Shown: positions 50,983 through 60,824 of the stretch, one piece after another
Position numbering within the stretch: position 1 is the stretch's first letter
Layout of the letters: each line of letters begins with the position of its first letter
Origin: Sphingobacteriales bacterium
Lineage (GTDB): Bacteria; Bacteroidota; Bacteroidia; Chitinophagales; Chitinophagaceae
DNA: 64,000 nt
NCBI GenBank assembly: GCA_004144175.1
Contig: SEFT01000015.1
Location: forward strand, 39,233-103,232
Direction of reading: 5' to 3'
Notes under the pieces: generated by a model
Database searches by the model: none
Seen by the model: the letters and a program-made list of their open reading frames with translations, nothing else
Told to the model about the DNA's origin: nothing
Program-made: the position numbers and the translations under genes

Positions 50983-52976
50983 CAGCCTTTTATATTGAAA
51001 GTGACGGTATGATTGATCTCTTGTATCATCTTCTCAAAAAACTTGCGTATCGTCTCATATCCTTCAACCGGGAATGTAGTCTCATTGGCCTGAAACTTGG
51101 TATTCACAGATAGCTGACGGCTATCTTTGTCATAACCTATAAGGTGCCTGAAGGTCATCTTGTTTTCCTCGTAAGTTATCAAAGATGGTTTGGGCAACTC
51201 TTCCGGTTCCACAGTTGGCGGCAGTGTTGCCTTCAATACATACACTTCTTCTACCTGCGAAAGGAATTCAACCGGCAGGTGTCTTGTCATAGCAACGAAC
51301 GGGTTGTCTGTAAATATCTTGATATAATCAAGGTCGAAATAAAGCCTGGATATAGGCTCTTTAAAATGTTTGCCTGTGTTTGCCTTCACTACAAGGTTTG
51401 TATCAGGATTGTCGAAGTATAGTACCTCAAGACCAGACACAAACTGATCTTCTCCGCCCAGCAACTGTTCCAGATGCTGCTTTAGCTTTTCAATATCCCC
51501 GTTCGCAAAATTTCTCAATGAACGGGAGCGATGCATACCTATATAATGGCTTGTTGATAGATAGTATCCTTTACTGTTAATAGAATCTATTGTTACCGTA
51601 CTTACATTTCGCTCTTTAACTTTCCTGGCATCAAGCATGATGCCGGCGCTATCTTTACCAATTATTCTTGCGTAGCCATTGTAACAGTATAGCGGCAATA
51701 AGCCAAAGGGATTGTTTTTACCTGCGGCATCCAAAAAATAATCTTTACCATCAATTTTCACAACACACACTAAATGATTAAATCTGTCAAGTAGTGGATA
51801 GATAGGGTCTGCTTTTAAGTTTCCTATGGTACTTAGTAAAACCGGAGAAGAGTTAAGCCCGGCTTTCCTTAGCATTGCTATCAATAACAAATTCAATTCA
51901 GCTGCGTTACCGGCCTTATTCTTATAAATCTGCTCTAATGCGGTTCGGTACACAGGGGTGATAGTATCAGTACAATAATAACTCGCCCTCACATAATTGA
52001 ATAATCTTTTTGCTTTATCGTATGCTGTTGCAAGTCCACTTATTTCCTGTTTGACCGAGTTATCAATAAAACTGTTCTTACCACCGTAATATTTAGTATA
52101 CCGTTCAGATATTTGATCATTAAAAGTCGCCCAAGAATTTATTGCTGCATAGTCAGAAGAAAGTCTGTTCCCTGTAAAATTAATAGCTGAAAGTTGGATA
52201 TCAATTCGTTCAATATGATTGATCTCAGTGCTGATGTAGGGCTCTGCAATAAGAACGGGCAGATCTTTCCTGCCCCACAATGTTGATATGCTTCGATATT
52301 TTTCGGTAGTTACTTTGTAGGCTCTGATGCTATCGGCAGTTACATCCTTCATTGAGCTATACTCCTTAAATCGTGGCGTTGCCTGTGTGACATATACATA
52401 TTGAAAACCAAAAGGAGTGATTAGTTCGTATTCACTATTCAAAGTGGGGTGATCATTTTGAAACATCCATGACGGAGCAACAAGACTAAGATCACTTTTT
52501 ACTTCGTGGATATATTCAATAATAGAGCCTTCCTTTACGGCCGGTAGCGCAAACTTGAATTCACGAAATGACTCGTTAATTTTTTGATGATAGATGTTCG
52601 TTTTAGCCAGTGGTGTTTTTATTATTTTCCCACCCTCAATATTATAAGTTACCCCCATTATATCGCCGGGATAACTTGAAAACTGACTATTATCCTGATA
52701 TACTTCACTTACATTCGCTAGTTCGAAAGCCCCTGGTTTTAATATCTTAACGATACGATGAGAGCGAAACGTCTGCTCGTAACCGTTTGTAATTTTTGTT
52801 ATTTCCAATGTTCCCTTCTCGTACAATATTACAGCTGCCGCATCAGGAAACTTTTCGTAGCTGGTCTTGCCAATATTTTGCTGGATTACCTCCCTGTTTA
52901 CATCCTGCGCATTCGCGGATTGGGGAAAAGACAATTGGGCAATGACGAATAGGGCTATCGCATATAAAATTCTCAC
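50982..52976 (-). CDS. DUF3857/transglutaminase-like protein lacking catalytic Cys
   Basis: This 664-residue exported protein is a paralog of the following gene. DUF3857 is at residues about 40-220 and a transglutaminase-fold region at about 320-440. At the place where its partner has GDC, this protein has KAGNAAELN (residue about 358), so the nucleophile is lost. His (FNHLVCVV, about 401) and Asp (FLDAAGK, about 416) remain. It is probably a non-catalytic partner or scaffold. The start is uncertain between GTG 52976 and TTG 52982; both give a signal peptide (ILYAIALFVIAQLSFPQSAN). Confidence 0.78.
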   Translation of the reverse strand: MRILYAIALFVIAQLSFPQSANAQDVNREVIQQNIGKTSYEKFPDAAAVILYEKGTLEITKITNGYEQTFRSHRIVKILKPGAFELANVSEVYQDNSQFSSYPGDIMGVTYNIEGGKIIKTPLAKTNIYHQKINESFREFKFALPAVKEGSIIEYIHEVKSDLSLVAPSWMFQNDHPTLNSEYELITPFGFQYVYVTQATPRFKEYSSMKDVTADSIRAYKVTTEKYRSISTLWGRKDLPVLIAEPYISTEINHIERIDIQLSAINFTGNRLSSDYAAINSWATFNDQISERYTKYYGGKNSFIDNSVKQEISGLATAYDKAKRLFNYVRASYYCTDTITPVYRTALEQIYKNKAGNAAELNLLLIAMLRKAGLNSSPVLLSTIGNLKADPIYPLLDRFNHLVCVVKIDGKDYFLDAAGKNNPFGLLPLYCYNGYARIIGKDSAGIMLDARKVKERNVSTVTIDSINSKGYYLSTSHYIGMHRSRSLRNFANGDIEKLKQHLEQLLGGEDQFVSGLEVLYFDNPDTNLVVKANTGKHFKEPISRLYFDLDYIKIFTDNPFVAMTRHLPVEFLSQVEEVYVLKATLPPTVEPEELPKPSLITYEENKMTFRHLIGYDKDSRQLSVNTKFQANETTFPVEGYETIRKFFEKMIQEINHTVTFNIKG

Positions 52977-53042
52977 AACCAATAAATTATTTATAAGGCT
53001 GCAAAAATAGCGTCCTTATGCGACATATCCTCCAACGAATAC

Positions 53043-54470
53043 TTAACACTCGCTCAGGCTCAGCGGAATATTGGTAGCCAGCCCACCCTCAGCGGTCTCT
53101 TTGTATTTATGGTTCATATCCAGTGCCGTCTCCCACATGGTGTTTACCACTGCATCTAGCGATACGCGTGCGTTATCCGGATTGCTTTGCAATGCCAGTT
53201 GCGATGCAGTGATGGCTTTTATAGCCCCCATAGTGTTGCGTTCAATGCACGGTACCTGTACTAGTCCGGCAACTGGGTCGCAGGTAAGGCCCAGGTGGTG
53301 TTCCATGGCTATCTCCGCAGCCATCAGGCACTGGCGTACACTACCGCCCAGGCACTCGGTAAGCGCAGCAGCTGCCATAGATGACGATACCCCTATTTCG
53401 GCCTGGCAGCCGCCCATCGCTGCCGATAGTGTTGCTCCTTTCTTGAATATACTACCTATCTCCGAAGCGGTCAGCAGGAACTGTACGATCTTATCTTCGT
53501 GCATGCCATCACAAAAGGTGATATAGTATTGCAGTACAGCAGGCACCACACCGGCAGCACCATTAGTAGGTGCCGTTACCACGCGGCTGAAAGAAGCATT
53601 TTCCTCATTTACGGCAAGCGCAAAACAGCTAACCCAATCAAGTGTATATTGGAAGTGCTGCCCGCCGGTGCGTATGGCAGCCACCCACTCATCAAAATTA
53701 TTGTATGGCTTGTCTTTCAGTAATTTCTTATTCAGCAATGCAGCGCGTCTGGTCACATGTAGCCCGCCGGGCAATTCGCCGTATATATGCGATCCGCGAT
53801 AAATACAATCTCTCATCACCTCCCATATACGATATACGCCTGCGCGTGTCTCTGCTTCAGTTCGCCACGATGATTCATTCTCCATCACCACCTCCGATAT
53901 GCTAAGGCCGGTCTTCAGGCACCAATGCAGTAGGTCGTTCGATTTTTCTATCGGGAAGGGCAATTCCACACCATTAGCATTACCGCCCTGCTCCTGCTCC
54001 TTCACTACGAAACCACCACCTATCGAGTAGAATGTTTCGGCTATTTGATTGCCATCATTGAAAGAACACAAGAAAGTAACCGCATTAGGGTGAAAAGGCA
54101 GGCTTTCTTCGAACAGAAACTCCACATCTACAGCCGGGTCAAAATCGATCACTTTGTCACCGCCCAGGTTCATTACCCTCTTTTCGGCTATCTGTAGCAT
54201 CCGCGGCGTTATCTGGTTCACGTCAAATGTCACAGGGTCTTCACCGCAAAGGCCAAGGATCACGGCCACATCGGTACCATGCCCCTTGCCCGTCTTAGCA
54301 AGCGAGCCATAGAGCAGTACACGCACGCTGGCAACCTGGTCTATCCCTTTTTGCTTCACCGTATCCAGAAACCTGAGTGCTGCCCTCCACGGCCCAAGCG
54401 TATGCGAACTGCTGGGCCCAACGCCTATCTTGAATATATCAAAAACCGAAATACTTTCTTTTGTCTTCAC
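53043..54470 (-). CDS. sdaA: L-serine ammonia-lyase, single-chain
   Basis: This 475-residue iron-sulfur enzyme deaminates L-serine to pyruvate and ammonia. The N-terminal beta domain ([20 protein letters not shown]) and the C-terminal catalytic domain are in one chain. Cluster cysteines fit [21 protein letters not shown] and [11 protein letters not shown]. The start is GTG, because an in-frame stop precedes it and no ATG precedes the conserved N-terminus. Length is typical of single-chain forms. Confidence 0.95.
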   Translation of the reverse strand: MKTKESISVFDIFKIGVGPSSSHTLGPWRAALRFLDTVKQKGIDQVASVRVLLYGSLAKTGKGHGTDVAVILGLCGEDPVTFDVNQITPRMLQIAEKRVMNLGGDKVIDFDPAVDVEFLFEESLPFHPNAVTFLCSFNDGNQIAETFYSIGGGFVVKEQEQGGNANGVELPFPIEKSNDLLHWCLKTGLSISEVVMENESSWRTEAETRAGVYRIWEVMRDCIYRGSHIYGELPGGLHVTRRAALLNKKLLKDKPYNNFDEWVAAIRTGGQHFQYTLDWVSCFALAVNEENASFSRVVTAPTNGAAGVVPAVLQYYITFCDGMHEDKIVQFLLTASEIGSIFKKGATLSAAMGGCQAEIGVSSSMAAAALTECLGGSVRQCLMAAEIAMEHHLGLTCDPVAGLVQVPCIERNTMGAIKAITASQLALQSNPDNARVSLDAVVNTMWETALDMNHKYKETAEGGLATNIPLSLSEC

Positions 54471-54489
54471 TGCCTTATGCTATTGAAAA

Positions 54490-54511
54490 AGGGGGAAACT
54501 AATTTCCCCCT
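54490..54511 (-). terminator. Terminator after the fasciclin gene
   Basis: AGGGGGAAA (54490-54498) pairs with TTTCCCCCT (54503-54511) around CTAA, followed on the minus strand by TTTTCAATA. It lies between the fasciclin stop and the sdaA start. Confidence 0.8.
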
Positions 54512-54560
54512 AAAGATACTATGAAGCAACCAATTTATATTGTTATATCTCCCTTCTTAC

Positions 54561-55124
54561 TTACGGCATCAGTACATGGTCTATCACATGTATCACACCA
54601 TTGCTTTGGTCTACATCCTTAATGGTTACTTTGGCCACAGCCCCTTTTGCATCTTTTACCCATAGCCAATTGTCTTTTTCCATAACCGTTAGTTCTTCGC
54701 CTTGCACTGTTTTCAGCTTGGTCATGCCATTTCCTTTCTTCACCCATTTCATCAGTTCTTTAGCATCCAGCATTCCGGCTACTACGTGGTAGGTAAGCAC
54801 ACTGGTTAGCTGGGCTTTATTCTCCGGTTTCAGCAGGTCCGCAACCGCACTTTTAGGCAGCATATCGAATGCTGCATTCGTTGGTGCAAATACCGTGAAC
54901 GGACCATCGCCTTGTAGTGTCTCCACGAGCCCGGCTGCCTTTACTGCCGCTACCAACGTTGTATGGTCTTTTGAGTTAACGGCATTCTCTACGATGTTCT
55001 TGTTAGGATACATGGGAGCGCCGCCTACCATTACGGTTTTGTTTTTGCCACCTGCAAATATTTGTGTAGGATATTGCAAAAGAAGTACTGCGGCCATAGC
55101 CGGGATGAGCATAATACGTTTCAT
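54561..55124 (-). CDS. Exported fasciclin-domain protein
   Basis: This 187-residue secreted or periplasmic protein has a signal peptide (about 1-25, LIPAMAAVLLLQYPTQIFAG) and one FAS1 domain (about 45-185). Both FAS1 signature regions are present: GPFTVFAPTNAAFD (H1) near residue 78 and GVIHVIDHVLMP (H2) at the C-terminus. FAS1 domains mediate adhesion in many organisms; the bacterial role here is unknown. Monocistronic with its own terminator. Confidence 0.92.
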   Translation of the reverse strand: MKRIMLIPAMAAVLLLQYPTQIFAGGKNKTVMVGGAPMYPNKNIVENAVNSKDHTTLVAAVKAAGLVETLQGDGPFTVFAPTNAAFDMLPKSAVADLLKPENKAQLTSVLTYHVVAGMLDAKELMKWVKKGNGMTKLKTVQGEELTVMEKDNWLWVKDAKGAVAKVTIKDVDQSNGVIHVIDHVLMP

Positions 55125-55209
55125 AAGTCGTTGTTTGTTTTAGTTATTTATTCCCTTATCACATACACTTACGAGGCGTTTTCTTTTCCGGTTTTCCTGT
55201 TCATAAAAA

Positions 55210-55235
55210 AAGCCTGTAGAAAGATCTACAGGCTT
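55210..55235 (-). terminator. Terminator after sppA
   Basis: AAGCCTGTAGA (55210-55220) pairs with TCTACAGGCTT (55225-55235) around AAGA; the minus strand continues with a T-run (TTTTTTATGA). Confidence 0.88.
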
Positions 55236-55255
55236 CATTATCTGTTCGCATACAA

Positions 55256-57037
55256 CTAGCGAACCGTAATGTTGAACGGCATCATCATCATAGCGCGGCC
55301 ATTCATGTCTTTCAATTGTTTTACCTGCAGATAGTATTGGTAATCTTCACCTAACTGCTGCTCAATAGCCAGCTTCAGGGCCGATGCATCAACCGAGGCA
55401 CCTCCGAAGCGGCGCATCATGCTTTCAAATTTATCAACCGGCTCGGGGTAGGTAGCTATCTTATAGTCTTTAAGTTTAGCCAGCTTGGCAGCGCTTTCCA
55501 GTGCGCGGTCCAATCCACCTAGTCCGTCCACCAGGCCAATCCTTAATGCATCCCTTCCGCTCCATACACGGCCTTGCGCAAAGCTGTCTACCATAGCAGT
55601 ATCCATACGGCGGCCTTTGGCTACTCTTTCTTTAAATACGGTATAGATATGATCTACCGATCGCTGCATCTTCTGCGCTTCGTCAGGCGTCATAGCACGC
55701 GTAGCCGATGGAAAATCGGCATAAGGTGTATTCTTCACACCATCGAACGTAATGCCCAGCTTATTCTTCATCAGGTTCTCAGAGTTGAACAACATGGTGA
55801 ACACACCAATGCTACCGGTAATGGTATTAGGCAATGCGAAGATGCTATCGGCCTGGCAGGCTATGTAGTAACCACCCGATGCAGCCACATCACCCATCGA
55901 TACTACCAGCGGTTTCTTTTGTTTCAGCAATTGCAGCTCGCGCAGTATCACCTCCGATGCCAATGCACTACCGCCCGGCGAGTTTACACGCAGTACTACC
56001 GCTTTTACTTTTTCATTGTTTCTTATTTTGCGTATGGTCTTGGCCATATCTTCAGACGCTATCTGGTAGTCAGCATTATTCTTGCCATCTACAATGCTCC
56101 CCTCGGCAAATATCACCGCAACACGGTCATCGCCTTTGCCTTCTGTTTTCACTTTGTTAGCATAGTCGTCCAGCGCCACATACTTTATTTCTTCTTTCTC
56201 TTTGCGGTCGGTTTTGCTTCTAAGGCGGGCCTCTACCTGGTCCCAGTACACCAGGCCATCTACCAGCTTATGCCTCAGTGCATCTTCGGGAAACTGTATG
56301 GCACCTGTAACGGCCAGTTGATGTACACTTGCAGTATCGCTCTTGGTGTGCTCAGCAGCTGCCGTGAGGAACTCTTCCCAAAAGTCTTGCATGAATTCTG
56401 AGGTCTGCAATCTGTTTGGCTCACTCATCTTCTCGGCGCGGAAAGGCTCCGTAGCGCTTTTGAACTTACCTGCGTAGAATATCTCGGGTTGTAGTTCCAG
56501 CTTATCCAGCGTGCCTTTAAAGAATGGCATGATGGCCGCGAAACCTTTTAGTTCCATATCGCCCATCGGGTTTAGGAATACGCTATCCGCTACCGATGCT
56601 ACATAGTACGAGCCTTGTGAAATAGCCTCGCCATAAGCATAAATAAACTTGCCGCTCTTTTTGAAGTCCTTCAGCGCCATGCGCAGCTGCTGCGATGTGG
56701 CCCAGCCATTAGGCGACGCCTCCATCTTTATCAGTATGCCTTTTATATCCTTATCTTCTTTTGCCTTTTCCAGCGCCTTTACTACGTTGTATAGCCCTGC
56801 CGAGAAAGGACTTTCTTCTGCAAACAATGCCAGTGAGTTCTTCTCACCCTGTTCGTGCAGCACTTTGCCCATATCTATCAGCAGCACACTGTTGTTTGAT
56901 ACCTTGGTCTCTTTATCGTTCGACATAGACTTGGTAACCGCCGTAATCGCCACACCTATCAGCACGCCAAACACAATAACCCCCGCTACGATCATGGCGA
57001 ATAGCGAGGCAAAGAACATTTTAAAGAATTGTTTCAT
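55256..57037 (-). CDS. sppA: Signal peptide peptidase SppA
   Basis: This 593-residue inner-membrane serine protease degrades cleaved signal peptides. It has an N-terminal membrane helix (about 10-34) and two tandem domains, as in the long E. coli form. The catalytic pair is visible: Lys193 in AGKFKSATEPF in the first domain and Ser387 in GDVAASGGYYIAC in the second. Length matches the 67K type. Divergent from folK, with 137 bp between them. Confidence 0.95.
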   Translation of the reverse strand: MKQFFKMFFASLFAMIVAGVIVFGVLIGVAITAVTKSMSNDKETKVSNNSVLLIDMGKVLHEQGEKNSLALFAEESPFSAGLYNVVKALEKAKEDKDIKGILIKMEASPNGWATSQQLRMALKDFKKSGKFIYAYGEAISQGSYYVASVADSVFLNPMGDMELKGFAAIMPFFKGTLDKLELQPEIFYAGKFKSATEPFRAEKMSEPNRLQTSEFMQDFWEEFLTAAAEHTKSDTASVHQLAVTGAIQFPEDALRHKLVDGLVYWDQVEARLRSKTDRKEKEEIKYVALDDYANKVKTEGKGDDRVAVIFAEGSIVDGKNNADYQIASEDMAKTIRKIRNNEKVKAVVLRVNSPGGSALASEVILRELQLLKQKKPLVVSMGDVAASGGYYIACQADSIFALPNTITGSIGVFTMLFNSENLMKNKLGITFDGVKNTPYADFPSATRAMTPDEAQKMQRSVDHIYTVFKERVAKGRRMDTAMVDSFAQGRVWSGRDALRIGLVDGLGGLDRALESAAKLAKLKDYKIATYPEPVDKFESMMRRFGGASVDASALKLAIEQQLGEDYQYYLQVKQLKDMNGRAMMMMPFNITVR

Positions 57038-57135
57038 CAGTATAGTTTTAGGCTAATGTTTTAGCCGCCACAAATATAGTGGCTTTAATAACGCACAATA
57101 AAAATTGTATTGTATACAAACCAATTATACCCCCT

Positions 57136-57166
57136 TTTGCGGGTGCCTGCTACGTGTGTATCTTTG
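57136..57166 (+). promoter_or_regulatory. Consensus Bacteroidota promoter of folK
   Basis: TTTG (57136-57139), exactly 19 bases, then TATCTTTG (57159-57166) match the TTTG-N19-TAnnTTTG consensus perfectly. Transcription would begin only a few bases before the ATG at 57175. Confidence 0.75.
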
Positions 57167-57174
57167 GCGGCACG

Positions 57175-57666
57175 ATGAACAGGGTATATCTATCGCTTGG
57201 CAGTAATGAGGGCGACCGCATAGGTTGGCTTCGCCAAAGCCTGCAAATGCTGGCCGAAAAATGCGGCGCCATCGTGGCCATATCTCATATATACCAGACC
57301 GCAGCCTGGGGATTGCCCGACCAGCCCGATTTTCTGAATATGGCCGTTGCTGTAGATACCGAACTCAGTGCTGCTGATGTCCTCTCAAAGATCCGCCTGA
57401 TAGAAGAAGCTTTAAAACGGCAACGTACTATAAAATGGGGGCAGCGGACGCTGGATATTGACATTCTTTTCTTCAACGACGAAGTGATCGACACCGCCGA
57501 ACTGCAGGTGCCGCATCCGCACCTGCATAAAAGAATGTTTGTGCTGGTGCCGCTCGCAGATTTTGCTCCCGATTACCTACATCCAGTTCTGAAGAAAACC
57601 GTTTTGCAGCTATTGGCCGAATGCCCCGATCCCCTGCCGGTGACTATGATTGACCAAAAACTGTAG
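57175..57666 (+). CDS. folK: 2-amino-4-hydroxy-6-hydroxymethyldihydropteridine pyrophosphokinase
   Basis: This 163-residue HPPK enzyme of folate synthesis has the family N-terminus VYLSLGSNEGDR, the block QTAAWGLPDQPDFLN, and the signature WGQRTLDIDILFF with the metal-binding DxD. A longer frame starts at 57079 but has no family similarity; ATG 57175 sits right after a consensus promoter. The next gene starts 27 bases later. Confidence 0.94.
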   Translation: MNRVYLSLGSNEGDRIGWLRQSLQMLAEKCGAIVAISHIYQTAAWGLPDQPDFLNMAVAVDTELSAADVLSKIRLIEEALKRQRTIKWGQRTLDIDILFFNDEVIDTAELQVPHPHLHKRMFVLVPLADFAPDYLHPVLKKTVLQLLAECPDPLPVTMIDQKL

Positions 57667-57676
57667 TAACTACTGT

Positions 57677-57684
57677 TATCTTTG
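57677..57684 (+). promoter_or_regulatory. -7 promoter element of the second deoxynucleoside kinase gene
   Basis: TATCTTTG repeats the folK -7 element and lies 9 bases before the ATG. A TTG at 57650 is 24 bases upstream, somewhat far. Confidence 0.4.
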
Positions 57685-57693
57685 CGCTTTCTT

Positions 57694-58326
57694 ATGTCTC
57701 ACAGGTACATCGCGGTAGAAGGAAACATCGGCTCGGGCAAAAGCACGCTGGCTAACCTGCTGGCTAGCCACTATGAGGCAAAACTCATATTGGAGCAATT
57801 TGCCGACAATAACTTCCTCCCTAAGTTTTACCGCGAACCAGAGCGCTATGCCTTTCCTTTAGAGCTTTCATTCCTGGCCGATAGGTATAAGCAGCTGAAA
57901 GAACTGCTCATCAACCAGGATATATTCCAGCAAAAGATTGTTTCCGATTACACGTTTATCAAGTGCAAGCTCTTTGCAAGGGTCAACCTGAAAGATGATG
58001 AGTACGACCTGTTCCAAAAGTTTTTCGACATCATAGACCTGCATCTGCCAGCGCCCGACCTGATGATATACCTGCATGCGCCTATCAGCAAGCTGCAGGG
58101 CAATATCCAGAAGCGGGGACGAAGCTTTGAGCAGGCCATACCCGATACCTACCTCGAAAACGTGCAGCAGGTATACCAGCAATACCTGAAACAGGAAATA
58201 CAGAAAACACTCATCATCGATACAACGAATGTTGATTTTGTGAATACCCCCGCACAGTTCAATCAGCTCATAGCCTTTCTGGACCGCGATTACGACTTCA
58301 GCACGCACTACCTGTCTATCGACTGA
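57694..58326 (+). CDS. Deoxynucleoside kinase (second, diverged)
   Basis: This 210-residue protein has a good P-loop GNIGSGKST near residue 10 and the lid-type block KRGRSFEQ near 150, so it belongs to the deoxynucleoside kinase family. The region corresponding to the DRT motif of the first kinase reads VSDYTFIKCKLF: the Asp is kept but the Arg is gone. This pattern occurs in a second Bacteroidota subgroup, so a different substrate or partner role is plausible. Located just after folK, perhaps in one transcript. Confidence 0.85.
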   Translation: MSHRYIAVEGNIGSGKSTLANLLASHYEAKLILEQFADNNFLPKFYREPERYAFPLELSFLADRYKQLKELLINQDIFQQKIVSDYTFIKCKLFARVNLKDDEYDLFQKFFDIIDLHLPAPDLMIYLHAPISKLQGNIQKRGRSFEQAIPDTYLENVQQVYQQYLKQEIQKTLIIDTTNVDFVNTPAQFNQLIAFLDRDYDFSTHYLSID

Positions 58327-58422
58327 CCCACTGTTTCTTCCGCTTCGCTGATAGTTTAGTCCGCTTAAACATATTGCAAAAAAGCTTGCGCGTTTATTTT
58401 AATTTAATTAACTTGAGAGTCG

Positions 58423-58430
58423 TAAATTTG
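58423..58430 (+). promoter_or_regulatory. -7 promoter element of recQ
   Basis: TAAATTTG fits TAnnTTTG and would give a 5' leader of about 80 bases before the recQ ATG. A clear -33 partner is not seen. Apart from this the 58327-58518 gap holds no feature. Confidence 0.35.
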
Positions 58431-58518
58431 CTTTTCTATATAAAGGCCTCAGTTCTAATCTCATATATTAATTTTTGCGGATGATCTGAACTTTACCTCA
58501 GGTAAAAACAATGTGACT

Positions 58519-60735
58519 ATGGATGCAGGTATTACTACCTCAAAACTGAATTTAAAGAAGTCGCTTCAGGAGCATTTCGGCTTCGATGCATTTAAGGGAG
58601 AACAGGAAAAGATCATAAACAGCATCCTTTCGGGGCAAGATACCTTTGTTATCATGCCTACGGGCGGGGGTAAGTCGCTCTGTTACCAGCTACCGGCGCT
58701 GCTCAGCGAAGGTGTTGCTATCATCATATCGCCACTCATAGCCCTGATGAAAAATCAGGTGGACCTGATAAGGGGTTATAGCAGCAGGGATAATATCGCC
58801 CACTTCCTGAACTCTACCCTCAGCAAGGCGCAGCAGAAAAAGGTAAAGACCGACCTGCTGGAAGGCCGTACCAAGATGCTGTATGTAGCGCCTGAAACGC
58901 TGACTAAGAAAGAAAACATTTCGTTCTTCTCCGACATAAAAATTTCGTTCATCGCGGTAGACGAGGCACACTGTATATCGGAGTGGGGTCACGACTTCCG
59001 CCCCGAGTATCGCAAGTTGCGCGATATGATCGACGAGATCGACCGCGAGCTGCCGATCATCGCGCTCACCGCTACGGCTACACCAAAGGTGCAGGACGAT
59101 ATCGTAAAAAACCTGGCGCTAAGGCAGCCGGATATTTACATTTCATCCTTCAACCGCCCGAACCTTTATTACGAGATCGTACCTAAAGGCAAGAAAGATC
59201 AGACACTGAGGAGTATCGTCAAGTTCATCAACTCGATGAAGGGAAAGAGCGGTATCATCTACACGCTGAACCGCAAAACGACCGAAGAGTTGGCAAGCAC
59301 GCTACAGGCAAATGGCATAACGGCAGTAGCCTACCATGCCGGCCTCGATGCAGCAGTACGCGCACAGCGTCAGGACCAGTTCCTGATGGAAGAGGTGGAC
59401 GTAATAGTTGCCACGATTGCCTTTGGTATGGGTATTGACAAGCCGGATGTACGTTTCGTCATCCACTTCAACATACCTAAGTCGCTGGAGAACTACTACC
59501 AGGAAACGGGCCGCGCAGGCCGCGATGGCATGGAAGGCAAGTGCGTGCTGTACTTCTCGCAAAAGGACGTACAGAAACTGGAGCATCTGATGCGCGACAA
59601 GCCGCTGAGCGAACGCGAAATGGGCGCCCAGCTGATAGCCGAAACCGTAGCCTATGCCGAAAGCGGTGTTTGCCGCCGCAAGTTGCTGCTGCATTACTTT
59701 GGCGAAGAGTACAAAGAAAAGAACTGCGGACAGTGCGATAACTGCCTGAACCCGAAAGAAAAACTGGAAGTACGCGACAGCTCGAAGATCGTACTCGATA
59801 CCATCAACGAACTGGACGAACGCTTCAATATAGAATACGTTACGAACATCATCCTCGGTAAGTCGAACCCGCAGGTGAAGACCTTCCGTCACGATAAGCT
59901 GAAGTCATTTGGCAGCGGCCTTATTATGGAGATGGAGGCTAACTTCTGGTACTCGCTCATCCGCCAGATGATGCTGGAAGGGCTGGTGCGTAAGGACATT
60001 GAGGAATATGGACTGCTCAAGATAACCGAGAAAGGACATAAATTCCTGAAGAAGCCGTTCTCCATAATGGTGGCACTCAACCATAACTATGAAGAGGCCG
60101 AAGGTGAGGAAGAAGAGGTGAACACTGCCGGCACTGCCGTTAGCGATCCTGTTCTCTTCGAGATGCTGAAAGACCTGCGCCGCCAGGTGGCTAAAGAAAA
60201 GAGCCTGCCGCCGTTCGTTATCTTCCTCGAAAACTCGCTGGAAGACATGGCCATCAACTACCCTACTACACTGGAAGAGCTGGAGAAGATACAGGGGGTA
60301 AGCAAGGGCAAGGCGATCAGATACGGTCGTAAATTCGTAGAGCTGATAGCTAAGTATGTAGCAGAGCATGACATAACTAAGCCGGATGACTTTGTGATGA
60401 AGAGCGTGGTGAATAAGAGTGGCATGAAGGTGTTCATCATCCAGAACATCGACAAGAAGATACCGCTGGAAACCATTGCCCGCACAAAGGACCTGACACT
60501 GCCCGACCTGCTGAACGAAATGGAAACGATCGTTGCAAGCGGCACCAGGCTAAACCTGGACTACTGCCTGGAGCAGGAGCTGGACGAATACGAGCAGGAA
60601 GATATCTTCGACTACTTCCGCGGCAGTCAGGACGATAACCTGGAACATGCCTACGAAGAATTTAAAGACCGTGATGTAAGCATCGAGCAACTGCAAATGA
60701 TGCGCATCAAATTCCTCAGCGAATACGCTAACTAA
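58519..60735 (+). CDS. recQ: ATP-dependent DNA helicase RecQ
   Basis: This 738-residue superfamily 2 helicase acts in recombination and fork repair. It has Walker A PTGGGKSLC near residue 47, the DEAH box VDEAHCISEWGHDFRPEY, ATATP, and the motif VI block YYQETGRAGRDG. An RQC zinc site (CRRKLLLHYF, then CGQCDNC) is followed by the winged helix, and an HRDC domain lies at about 545-625. The length with an acidic C-terminal extension is typical of the Bacteroidota form. The start is ATG 58519 rather than a GTG two codons earlier. Confidence 0.96.
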   Translation: MDAGITTSKLNLKKSLQEHFGFDAFKGEQEKIINSILSGQDTFVIMPTGGGKSLCYQLPALLSEGVAIIISPLIALMKNQVDLIRGYSSRDNIAHFLNSTLSKAQQKKVKTDLLEGRTKMLYVAPETLTKKENISFFSDIKISFIAVDEAHCISEWGHDFRPEYRKLRDMIDEIDRELPIIALTATATPKVQDDIVKNLALRQPDIYISSFNRPNLYYEIVPKGKKDQTLRSIVKFINSMKGKSGIIYTLNRKTTEELASTLQANGITAVAYHAGLDAAVRAQRQDQFLMEEVDVIVATIAFGMGIDKPDVRFVIHFNIPKSLENYYQETGRAGRDGMEGKCVLYFSQKDVQKLEHLMRDKPLSEREMGAQLIAETVAYAESGVCRRKLLLHYFGEEYKEKNCGQCDNCLNPKEKLEVRDSSKIVLDTINELDERFNIEYVTNIILGKSNPQVKTFRHDKLKSFGSGLIMEMEANFWYSLIRQMMLEGLVRKDIEEYGLLKITEKGHKFLKKPFSIMVALNHNYEEAEGEEEEVNTAGTAVSDPVLFEMLKDLRRQVAKEKSLPPFVIFLENSLEDMAINYPTTLEELEKIQGVSKGKAIRYGRKFVELIAKYVAEHDITKPDDFVMKSVVNKSGMKVFIIQNIDKKIPLETIARTKDLTLPDLLNEMETIVASGTRLNLDYCLEQELDEYEQEDIFDYFRGSQDDNLEHAYEEFKDRDVSIEQLQMMRIKFLSEYAN

Positions 60736-60742
60736 AGAATAT

Positions 60743-60771
60743 AAGCCGCAACTTCTGTTGCGGCTTTTTTT
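60743..60771 (+). terminator. Terminator after recQ
   Basis: AAGCCGCAAC (60743-60752) pairs with GTTGCGGCTT (60757-60766) around TTCT, then five Ts. Confidence 0.9.
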
Positions 60772-60784
60772 ATGATGTTTATAC

Positions 60785-60823
60785 AATGAAGAAAGCTCCC
60801 GGAATATGGGAGCTTTCTTCATT
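60785..60823 (-). terminator. Terminator after the RicT/PSP1 gene
   Basis: A 16-base stem, AATGAAGAAAGCTCCC (60785-60800) with GGGAGCTTTCTTCATT (60808-60823), closes a 7-base loop two bases past the PSP1 gene stop. Confidence 0.85.
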
Positions 60824-60824
60824 G

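Noticed and set aside
55574..56401. Plus-strand open frame of 275 codons inside sppA
   Set aside because: Fully antisense to a well-conserved sppA, with a composition rich in Tyr, Arg and His that matches no family.
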